Position numbers and translations under genes: made by a program. From contig CAYTMQ010000001.1 in NCBI GenBank assembly GCA_964438995.1, forward strand, positions 496,001 to 560,000: a stretch of DNA of 64,000 nt, in the 5' to 3' direction. Shown here in pieces: positions 26,720 to 34,130 of this stretch. How positions within the stretch are numbered: position 1 is the stretch's first letter; each line of letters opens with the position of its first letter. The stretch is from JABMMZ01 sp964438995 (lineage in GTDB: Bacteria; Bacteroidota; Bacteroidia; NS11-12g; UBA955). The notes beneath the pieces were generated by a model. The model worked only from the letters and a program-made list of their open reading frames with translations. It had not been told where the DNA came from and searched no databases.

Positions 26720-27610
26720 TTACTCTTTAATCAATTTCTCCCATACTGCACCGCCGTTAACATCTTCTATTTTTAACATGTATACACCAGAGTTTAAGTG
26801 TTGAATGTTTAGCTCATTTGAGCTTGAATCTTCAAAAGGTCGCTTAAGGACTAACTGACCAAGATGGTTGTAAATACTAATGTTCTTGATGGGTTGAGCT
26901 GATTTAATGTTGATGCTTTTTGAAGCTGGATTTGGGTAAGCGAGTTGATTTCTTATTAGTGTTTTTGAATTTACACCTTCATGAAATGAATAGATCAATA
27001 AATTGTCAATTACCATGCCTGCTCTATCTGCATATTTTGAAGAATCACATACATAGGTTATTTTTAATTGAATGAGATTACTAGCCCAAAAGTTCTTATT
27101 GTACTTGTTGTATTTATTCATTGCCCAAGCAGTAAGATCTAAATCAACATTTTTCCATTCAGCAGAATCATTTTGTGTAAAATTGGGTTTATCGCTAAAC
27201 CATTGTATGTCAAATAAGGTGTCCTCATCCATTAGATTCACCCATGATTTCCCTGAATCTACAGACAATTCAAAAATGGCTTTATCATCTATTCCTCCAT
27301 ACTTCTTGTAAACTAGACTTATTCCGAAAAATGTTCTAATTAATTTTCTAAAGTTAATAGTAAATGAAAATGTATCATTGGGTTGTAATGGATTGTTTAA
27401 ATCTGTGCAAAATACGAATCCTTGGTTGTCTCCTGTATTAAATTGTGGCTTTGTTGGTTCGCCAATTTGCCAGAGCTTTTTTGTTGAATCTTGTTGTAAG
27501 GTATAGTAATAGGGCGTTTTGTTATTGTTAAATGCATAGGTGTAAATTTGTGCCGATACATTCTTATGAAAGAAAGAAATTACTAATAGCGTTAATAGTT
27601 TTGTTTTCAT
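26720..27610 (-). CDS. Secreted T9SS protein with a jelly-roll-like domain
   Basis: 296 residues: a signal peptide ending NVSAQ, then one domain of about 190 residues in which FELSVDSGKSWVNL and RAGMVIDNLLIYS resemble the MAM/jelly-roll-like domains of Bacteroidota surface proteins. A type A T9SS sorting domain follows (LAYPNPASKSINIKS ... LNSGVYMLKIED). No active site is visible; a carbohydrate- or protein-binding role is a guess. It lies 4 bases after the S41-like gene and 6 bases before the propeller gene, so all three should be one transcript. Confidence 0.8.
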   Translation of the reverse strand: MKTKLLTLLVISFFHKNVSAQIYTYAFNNNKTPYYYTLQQDSTKKLWQIGEPTKPQFNTGDNQGFVFCTDLNNPLQPNDTFSFTINFRKLIRTFFGISLVYKKYGGIDDKAIFELSVDSGKSWVNLMDEDTLFDIQWFSDKPNFTQNDSAEWKNVDLDLTAWAMNKYNKYNKNFWASNLIQLKITYVCDSSKYADRAGMVIDNLLIYSFHEGVNSKTLIRNQLAYPNPASKSINIKSAQPIKNISIYNHLGQLVLKRPFEDSSSNELNIQHLNSGVYMLKIEDVNGGAVWEKLIKE

Positions 27611-27614
27611 ATGT

Positions 27615-29528
27615 TCAGTGTTTTAGAACCAATTTCTGATGATGTACATTGCCATTAATCACACTTTCTAAAATGTAGATTCCATCAGCAAATTGACTCA
27701 AATCAATGTTGCCATTAAAAGAAAATTCACCATTTAACATCAATTTTCCCTGTGTATTTAGAACCCTATATTCACAATTGTTTGCAGACGTTTCAAGTGT
27801 AAAAACACCATTGCTAGGATTTGGAAATATAGTCAATTTTGTTGACGAAGATACATCTTCGACGGTATTCAAATTGCATTTTTCGAGTTGTAATACTTTT
27901 TCAAGAGCATCGTCTTTTAATTGAATAAAGCTGTTCCAAGATTGATTGACTTCAATGTCGATAGGCAATCCGTTTCTTTGAATATTGACGCCATTCGGTG
28001 TGAATCCTGAATTTGCAGAGAAACCAAATCTAATCGAATTATAATCACCAAAAAATGAATTAGACCCAGTGTAGCCTGATGTTTTAGAACCCATAATTTT
28101 GGCACCTGGGAATGATTTTAATATCATTGCATCATATTCGCCTAAATTCTGAGTTCTTTCTGATACTAGTATGTAAACTCTTCCCTGATAGGGGTTGGTG
28201 TTAGAATTACTGCCAAAATAATTGTCTTCCCAATAAGCAGTTCCTGGATAATTGATGTCTGGGTGCTTGGTTCTGCTACAAAGGGTTTTATTTGGCAGCA
28301 AGATATTTGCAAGAGTCTGTTCAAAGATATTGGGGAAATCTCTTAGATCAAAAATGATGGCTTTCGACGACCAAATTTCTGGATCTGTAAAGTTGGGATA
28401 TTTGCTCAAATTGACGTAACTTATATTGCAATTGAAATGCTTGATTGCTGTATTTCTCAAAGACTCATAAGCATAAGTTGGTGTAAAAAACTGCTCATTC
28501 GTGCGGTTGCTTCTGCTTAGTCTTTTGCTAATTGTATTGTTCTGATTGTCTCTAAATGTTACAACAACAGAGCTCTCAGGACCAGTTAACAATAGTCTAC
28601 ATGCCCTACTGTGAAACATCGCCTCACTATTACTTGATAGAAACAATCTTAAACTGTCTTCAATTTGTTTGATGGATTTGTTGTTGACTTGTTCTACGAT
28701 AAATCCTACGTTTACTCCACTTTCGATTGATTTTACAACTCTGTATTTGCCTTCAATGTATTGTAAGCATATTTGTGGAGCATAGGGGTATAATGGCTCT
28801 GGCAGATACCTAGCCATAGTGTTTGCATCAACATTCAAGTCGTTTAAAGTAGCTCCGATTTTTTTGATATTGAAATAATAATTGGTGGCATCGGCATCGG
28901 TACACATTGGAAGAATAAATTGATTTAATATTGTATTCCAAGACACAGAATTAAATTCATTGTTGATGTTAAAGTACTTGACAATATTCCAATATTTAAA
29001 AAAGCCCATAATTCTTGTAGAATCAGGAAGTGGAGTTGATGTATTAACTGTTTTAAATGTATTGCTATCTTTAGGAAAAATTAGCACTGAAGAATAAGGA
29101 GATTGTTCTTTAACCCAACAAGAGGGATGTGGTCTGAAATTAACTCTAATAGAATCTAACCATTCAACTATGTCAGCTCTTAAAGAAGCGTCATTGAACC
29201 ATTGAAAGTCAAGATTGGTTTTATTCTCTGGCGCCACTATTGGCTCAGGAGTTGTGGCTTTAAGCATGGTGCCAGCACTATTGATCCATTGCTTTAAAAT
29301 AGAATTAAAACTGTCTAAGTCAATATCATCTTTAATAAGTGGTAAAATGACTTTGGTTTTAGCATCCCAGTCGACCTTGCAGGTACTGACTTCAGAATGG
29401 TAGTATTTCATAAAACCATAGATTCTACAAGTTACTATAAGTTTAGATTGATAGGATGGATTTGCTGCAAAAGCTGGAGAAAACAAACAAGAAAATAAGC
29501 AAAAAACAATGAGCGTAATAAGTTTCAT
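27615..29528 (-). CDS. S41-peptidase-like secreted T9SS protein, catalytic Ser apparently lost
   Basis: 637 residues. The signal peptide ends PAFAA, then the N-terminal region of the S41 group (CRIYGFMKYYHSEV, MGFFKYWNIVKYF). A PDZ-like part lies in the middle, and the S41 core follows (FDLRDFPN, GRVYILVSERTQNLGEYDAM, GSKTSGYTGSNSF). In active relatives the stretch after ERTQ carries the nucleophile (pattern QSxAE); here it is QNLGE, with Asn at that place, so the protein may be inactive. A type A T9SS domain ends it (LTIFPNPSNGVFTLE). It is the first gene of the three-gene operon driven by 29558-29587. Confidence 0.8.
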   Translation of the reverse strand: MKLITLIVFCLFSCLFSPAFAANPSYQSKLIVTCRIYGFMKYYHSEVSTCKVDWDAKTKVILPLIKDDIDLDSFNSILKQWINSAGTMLKATTPEPIVAPENKTNLDFQWFNDASLRADIVEWLDSIRVNFRPHPSCWVKEQSPYSSVLIFPKDSNTFKTVNTSTPLPDSTRIMGFFKYWNIVKYFNINNEFNSVSWNTILNQFILPMCTDADATNYYFNIKKIGATLNDLNVDANTMARYLPEPLYPYAPQICLQYIEGKYRVVKSIESGVNVGFIVEQVNNKSIKQIEDSLRLFLSSNSEAMFHSRACRLLLTGPESSVVVTFRDNQNNTISKRLSRSNRTNEQFFTPTYAYESLRNTAIKHFNCNISYVNLSKYPNFTDPEIWSSKAIIFDLRDFPNIFEQTLANILLPNKTLCSRTKHPDINYPGTAYWEDNYFGSNSNTNPYQGRVYILVSERTQNLGEYDAMILKSFPGAKIMGSKTSGYTGSNSFFGDYNSIRFGFSANSGFTPNGVNIQRNGLPIDIEVNQSWNSFIQLKDDALEKVLQLEKCNLNTVEDVSSSTKLTIFPNPSNGVFTLETSANNCEYRVLNTQGKLMLNGEFSFNGNIDLSQFADGIYILESVINGNVHHQKLVLKH

Positions 29529-29557
29529 AACAATGAGATTAATTTTAGTAGTTTAAA

Positions 29558-29587
29558 CAAATTTAATACTTTACGATTAATTCTCAA
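29558..29587 (-). promoter_or_regulatory. Promoter of the S41-like/T9SS three-gene operon
   Basis: The minus strand has TTG (29585-29587), 19 bases, then TAAATTTG (29558-29565), a perfect fit to the phylum consensus. The ATG lies 29 bases downstream at 29528. Confidence 0.7.
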
Positions 29588-29603
29588 GTTTTTTGTGAAG
29601 TAC

Positions 29604-29638
29604 AAAAAAAAACGACCCCTTTTAAGAGGTCGTTTTTT
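29604..29638. terminator. Hairpin with A and T tracts
   Basis: AACGACC pairs with GGTCGTT around a short interior loop, flanked by A and T runs. It lies upstream of the 29528 gene and beyond the 3' end of the 29832-33251 gene, so it may act as a second terminator for the latter. Confidence 0.6.
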
Positions 29639-29736
29639 TCATTGTTTTAGTGAGATAAAGTTTACTTTGAATATAAAATACTATAAAAGAATTACAGTGC
29701 AATATACAATGTAGTTATTGGGATTTAACTATGAAG

Positions 29737-29771
29737 TTAATAAGTGTGTATGTAAACTTAATAAGTGTGTA
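29737..29771. repeat. Short tandem-like direct repeat, two copies
   Basis: TTAATAAGTGTGTA occurs at 29737-29750 and again at 29758-29771, with a period of 21 bases. It lies in the untranslated stretch after the 29832-33251 gene. No role is evident. Confidence 0.6.
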
Positions 29772-29776
29772 ATAAA

Positions 29777-29802
29777 AAAAGGCTGAATAAGTTCAGCCTT
29801 TT
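29777..29802 (-). terminator. Terminator of the 29832-33251 gene
   Basis: AAAAGGCTGAA, loop TAAG, TTCAGCCTTTT: an 11-base-pair perfect stem with a T run on the minus strand, 30 bases after the stop codon. Confidence 0.85.
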
Positions 29803-29831
29803 AATTAATTGGTTATAAGAGTGTTAAAAAA

Positions 29832-32800
29832 TTAGTTTTTAATGTATTTAAAGTACTTGATGTTGTCTCCTTGTATGATTTTTACAATATATACACCATT
29901 GGCATATTCACTAACATCAAACGAATTTTCTGAGTTGGTGCTAACATTCGAATGGGTTGCTATTAGTTTACCATTGATATCAGTAATAACAGCAGTGTAT
30001 GTTTCATTTATATTTACAGAAGTTCCAAATTGGATTTTAAATACTCCAGTACCAGGGTTTGGATATAATTTAACATCATTTAATAAACCATTAGTTTGAT
30101 TTAACCCAATTGAATTGCCATTGCTTTTTAAAGTGCCTTCTGGTGAAATCTGGTTTTCATTAGTTGGCATTGATTGATCTTCACCATTGATTTCTGGAGA
30201 TTCATCGCAAATGCCTTTAATAACATTAATTGTAATTTTATGTTTGGTGCAATTTGTTTTATCGAAGAATTCAAAGCTATAGGTACCTTCATTTAAAAAG
30301 ATATCTGGACATTTGTTGCCAATAGGCAGTTGGTCTGAATTAAATGGCGGCATGGTAGGGTTTAAACTGATATCGGTTAATGTATATGAAAAATCAGCAG
30401 GCAATGTAAATTGTGGAATTGCATAATAATTCTTAAATAGATTACACAAATTAACTTTTACTTGAGCAAGAGGTAAGCAAATTTTAAGTGTAAAAGGATT
30501 AGGATGTACAATAGTATTAAGATTGTCTACAATATTTACCGTGATGCTTTTGTAAGTGCAATTATTTTTATCGTAAACATTTATAGTATAAGAGCCATTT
30601 TCCATAAAATGTGCTATACAAGGTGAGCCATTGCCAGCATTTACCCAATCGTCAGAATTAAACTCTGCAGATCTTGGTGGTGTTTGGTTATCAGAAGATG
30701 TGTACATGAAATTAACAGGTAATGAGTTAGGACCGTATATATCTTCATAAATGGTACATGGATTGATCCATCTGCCGTTGCTTGTTAAGCTGCAAAAGAA
30801 TTTTGTAACAGATCTTGTATCTGATAATATAGGGGAGTATCCATTTACACTGATTGTAATCCTCTTAAATGAGCAATTTGTTTTATCATAGAAATCTACC
30901 TCATAGTATCCATTTGTCATAAAGTGAGGAATACAGCCATTTCCACCATTTGCGCCAGCATAATCATCAGAATTGAAAGTGATTTGTCCATTTGGTGATT
31001 GTAAATCTTTTATTGTATATACAAAACTACTAGGGATTTGACCATAAAGAGTATTATATATATCACATGGATTAACCATCATACCAGTGACACCTGGTGT
31101 CATGCAGAAATTTTGTTGTGCTAAAAATGAGCCAGACTGAGATGGTTGATTTGGAATAATATTGAATATGAATTTTGAAATTTTACAATTTGTTTTATCA
31201 AATAATTCAACTTCATAAGAGCCATCTTCCATAAACATTGCAATGCATCCATTGCCACCATGTTGAGCAACCCAGTCTTCAGAGTTATACATCGGTCCTC
31301 TAGGTGGAATATTTAAATCTTTAGACGTAAATCTGAAGTTGTTTGGAAGTGCACCAAAATAATCGCAAGGATTTACCCAAACACCTGTTTTACCAGGTAA
31401 TTTGCAATATGTAATTGGAATCATTACGGTTGGAATAATATCTGGGTTTTTTGGAGAGACGGTAATGTTTGTAATGTTTAATAAACATCCATTACTCGAA
31501 TAGTATTCTATTTTATAATTTCCAGCAACTAAATGATGTGCAATAGCTCCTGTAATATGTGTTCCAATATTGTAGTATCCTGCTTCTGAATTGTAATAGT
31601 AGTTGTTGCCAACTCCTTTAAGGATATATTTATCACCACTAGGTAAACTGTTATAAGGTTGGTACCAAACGCCATTATTACCATCAATAGTGCAATATTC
31701 TAAGTTTATAAAATTTGTTATAACGTCTGGGCAATTTTCACAATAGACATAACTTGTAACTCTTGCTGGATCAAAGTCATATGTTACATTTTCGTAAGTA
31801 AGATCACTAATACTATCATTATAATCAGTATATGTTAGTGGAAAGGAAGAAACAATTGGAGTTGTCTCAGTTGGAATACAATATTCGCTCATATCTTTAA
31901 TTCCTTTTGTCGAAATGAATTGGTCGTCAGTTGAAACAAAATTGAATTTATAATTTTGGGAGAATTGACCAAAGTTTAAGGGAAATTGACACATGAATTT
32001 AAACCCACCAGAATTTTCTCTTACCATTTTGTTGTAAATTGGAGTGTTAAAATCAAAATATGTTAAATATTGCTTAAAATTACTATAGGTATTACATGGC
32101 ACTCCATTGCATAATTTTATATCAGCTTTTATGTTGAAAATGAACATTGATTGATATCCAGGTAAAGTACCTCCTATATAGATTTCGTTTGTATTTGCAC
32201 CCTTCATGAGTGTCTTACCTATTGCGTCTCCATAATTGTGAGCCACCAAATCACACCAATTAAGAATGCCATTAGATGTTAAAGAAAGTAACATAGCTTT
32301 GCCATCCATTGAACCAGTGACCAAAATATTACCATTGGCATCTTCAATTATACTCTCACCAATACTAATAGCAGCATTCAAAGAATATCGACGAGCCCAA
32401 ATAACAAGACCTGTATTTTCAGCAACTTTCATTACAAATACTTTCCCATCACTATACCCTGTCATTACGAAATTTTTATCAGAAGTTTGATAGATACAAT
32501 TTGCATACTCTTCGCCATCTTGATTTGCAGGAATTAAACTATATTTCTTTTTCCAAATTGGCGTTAAATTGGTTTGAGTTTTAAATGCAATTATTTTTGT
32601 TTTAAGTATATATCCTTCAAAAGCGTTATAACTTTCTATACTCTGTCCAGCTGCTGCATAGCTTTTGATATTACTATTATCTGTTGCTTCAATTAAAGAT
32701 CTTCCATCAGTAAATTTTGTCGATGCTACACCGTTATTAAAAATAAAACCATAGTTACGTTGCATTGCAGGTAATAAATTGCCATTTTTATCCATTTTGT

Positions 32801-33251
32801 GCAACATCATTTGTCCACCTATGAAATTTCTACCAGAACCTCGACCACTTTTATTAAATGTTCCTGTTAATGCAAGGATATGATTATCACTTGTTATAAT
32901 AACTTTTTTATAGTTATTTTCACCTGTTGACTCTATTCCAATTTTCTTATTTAATTTTAGCCATAATGGATTTCCATTTAAGTCTAATTTTCCCAAATAA
33001 CCAAAATGAGATGCGTAACCAGAAACTACTACATCGTTTTCTGAACTTCCAACAATATAGGTTTCTTGGGTTGATGGGTCAATAACAAAATCATTAATAG
33101 TTCCACTATGAGAGTAACTGTTGTATGTTTGGTTGTACTCTTCAAGAGTGTAAAATTTGTTGAATTTAATTTGCCCCCAACTCAACATAGGGATACTTAC
33201 AATACATATGCATGCGAATTGTAAGAGTTGTTTAAGATATTTAATGTTCAT
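29832..33251 (-). CDS. 1139-residue secreted T9SS protein: propeller plus five FDKTNC repeats
   Basis: The signal peptide ends MLSWGQ. Residues about 30-390 carry short YIVGSSEND, ILVTGSMDG and EIYIGGTLPG strands, as in seven-bladed-propeller surface proteins. Residues about 505-1012 contain five copies of a roughly 100-residue unit (see the repeat entry). The C-terminus is a type A T9SS domain (VKLYPNPGTGVFKIQFG ... YANGVYIVKI). It has no recognised enzyme motif and is probably a surface or matrix protein. Upstream, between it and the LytTR regulator gene, lies an array of LytTR-type boxes (33318-33387), suggesting control by that regulator. A terminator follows at 29777-29802. Confidence 0.82.
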   Translation of the reverse strand: MNIKYLKQLLQFACICIVSIPMLSWGQIKFNKFYTLEEYNQTYNSYSHSGTINDFVIDPSTQETYIVGSSENDVVVSGYASHFGYLGKLDLNGNPLWLKLNKKIGIESTGENNYKKVIITSDNHILALTGTFNKSGRGSGRNFIGGQMMLHKMDKNGNLLPAMQRNYGFIFNNGVASTKFTDGRSLIEATDNSNIKSYAAAGQSIESYNAFEGYILKTKIIAFKTQTNLTPIWKKKYSLIPANQDGEEYANCIYQTSDKNFVMTGYSDGKVFVMKVAENTGLVIWARRYSLNAAISIGESIIEDANGNILVTGSMDGKAMLLSLTSNGILNWCDLVAHNYGDAIGKTLMKGANTNEIYIGGTLPGYQSMFIFNIKADIKLCNGVPCNTYSNFKQYLTYFDFNTPIYNKMVRENSGGFKFMCQFPLNFGQFSQNYKFNFVSTDDQFISTKGIKDMSEYCIPTETTPIVSSFPLTYTDYNDSISDLTYENVTYDFDPARVTSYVYCENCPDVITNFINLEYCTIDGNNGVWYQPYNSLPSGDKYILKGVGNNYYYNSEAGYYNIGTHITGAIAHHLVAGNYKIEYYSSNGCLLNITNITVSPKNPDIIPTVMIPITYCKLPGKTGVWVNPCDYFGALPNNFRFTSKDLNIPPRGPMYNSEDWVAQHGGNGCIAMFMEDGSYEVELFDKTNCKISKFIFNIIPNQPSQSGSFLAQQNFCMTPGVTGMMVNPCDIYNTLYGQIPSSFVYTIKDLQSPNGQITFNSDDYAGANGGNGCIPHFMTNGYYEVDFYDKTNCSFKRITISVNGYSPILSDTRSVTKFFCSLTSNGRWINPCTIYEDIYGPNSLPVNFMYTSSDNQTPPRSAEFNSDDWVNAGNGSPCIAHFMENGSYTINVYDKNNCTYKSITVNIVDNLNTIVHPNPFTLKICLPLAQVKVNLCNLFKNYYAIPQFTLPADFSYTLTDISLNPTMPPFNSDQLPIGNKCPDIFLNEGTYSFEFFDKTNCTKHKITINVIKGICDESPEINGEDQSMPTNENQISPEGTLKSNGNSIGLNQTNGLLNDVKLYPNPGTGVFKIQFGTSVNINETYTAVITDINGKLIATHSNVSTNSENSFDVSEYANGVYIVKIIQGDNIKYFKYIKN
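30215..31735 (-). repeat. Five coding repeats of about 100 residues (FDKTNC unit)
   Basis: Each unit has a first half with Cys, Gly and VNPCD-like residues (GVWVNPCDYF, GMMVNPCDIYN, GRWINPCTIYE, VKVNLCNLFK) and a middle with a phenylalanine/tyrosine strand and FNSDD or YNSED. The end is formed by CIAHFMENGSY-like and FDKTNC-like (YDKNNC, YSSNGC) segments. Unit 1 is the most divergent. Repeats are not exact in DNA, so they are old duplications rather than slippage products. Confidence 0.8.
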
Positions 33252-33317
33252 AAAAATTGAATTTTAATTGGAACAAAATTCAAAATTTATGAACTTAGAA
33301 TAGAGTGTCAACTAACA

Positions 33318-33387
33318 AACGTTTTGTATTTTTAAACCAACGTTTGTATAATTAATAAACGAGATATTTTTTTAAATGAACGATATC
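33318..33387. promoter_or_regulatory. Array of LytTR-type boxes upstream of the 33251 gene
   Basis: AACGTTTTG (33318-33326) and AACGTTTGT (33339-33347) are separated by exactly 12 bases. The published LytTR site is a direct repeat of [TA][AC][CA]GTTN[AG][TG] with a 12-13 base spacer; the second box fits fully and the first has one mismatch. Two weaker boxes, AACGAGATA (33358) and AACGATATC (33379), are again 21 bases apart. The array sits between the LytTR regulator gene and the T9SS gene start at 33251. The boxes read on the plus strand, opposite to the gene. Confidence 0.6.
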
Positions 33388-33388
33388 T

Positions 33389-34129
33389 TTAAGCTTTAAA
33401 CCAAGCACTAAACTCTTCTTTTTTTCTTACAGAAACTGGGATTTGAGTGCCTTCTGTAAGCTGGATGTCTAAGCCTCTGCCTTTGTCGATTTTCTTAATG
33501 AAAAACCTGTTGATGATAAATGATTTATGACATCTGTTGAACAATTTATTTGGCAATATGTCTTCATATATTCCCAATGGTTTGCTTGATATCGTTTTTT
33601 TGCCATCGTGGTATATAACAGTATAAATGCCATCGGCTTCTAAATGCGAAATTGAATCGAATGGTATTTTCTCTATTGAATGTCTATTGTTAATGATGAG
33701 GTAATTGTCTAACTCAAACTTGTTCTGATTAATGAAGTTTTCTAAAACTGCAAAATCCTTTTCTTCGGTTGAAATGGCTTTGTTGACTGCATCAATAAAT
33801 TCTGAAGTAACAATGGGTTTTAACAAATAATCTACTGCTGAAAACTTGATGGCTTTAATCGCGTGTTCAGAATATCCAGTAATAAAAATGAGTTTGTATT
33901 TCTTGAAATCTATTTGTTTTAAGAGCTCAAAAACTTGTCCATCCGACAATTCAATATCCAAAAAAAGCAAGTTTACTTGGCTGTTTTTAATGAACTCTAC
34001 ACTCTCGAGAACACTATCTGAACTGCCTATAACTTCAATTTTTGCATTGAAATACTGATTGATCAGTCCGATGATATACTCTCTATTGTGTTTTTCGTCT
34101 TCGACAATATATGCTTTAATCAAATTCAT
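33389..34129 (-). CDS. LytTR-family response regulator
   Basis: 246 residues. The N-terminal receiver domain has the acidic pair Asp11/Glu12 region (VEDEKHN), the phospho-acceptor Asp58 (LLFLDIE) and the Lys in DYLLKPI. The C-terminal LytTR DNA-binding domain (about 140-246) contains LEADGIYTVIYH, NRCHKSFIINRFFI and PVSVRKKEEF. It lies 1 base after the sensor kinase gene, making a two-component pair. Target genes are not known; the box array at 33318-33387 is a candidate binding site. Confidence 0.93.
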   Translation of the reverse strand: MNLIKAYIVEDEKHNREYIIGLINQYFNAKIEVIGSSDSVLESVEFIKNSQVNLLFLDIELSDGQVFELLKQIDFKKYKLIFITGYSEHAIKAIKFSAVDYLLKPIVTSEFIDAVNKAISTEEKDFAVLENFINQNKFELDNYLIINNRHSIEKIPFDSISHLEADGIYTVIYHDGKKTISSKPLGIYEDILPNKLFNRCHKSFIINRFFIKKIDKGRGLDIQLTEGTQIPVSVRKKEEFSAWFKA

Positions 34130-34130
34130 A

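Noticed and set aside
30215..31735. Possible CRISPR-like repetition
   Set aside because: The repeats are coding, about 300 bases long and divergent; there are no spacers or cas genes.
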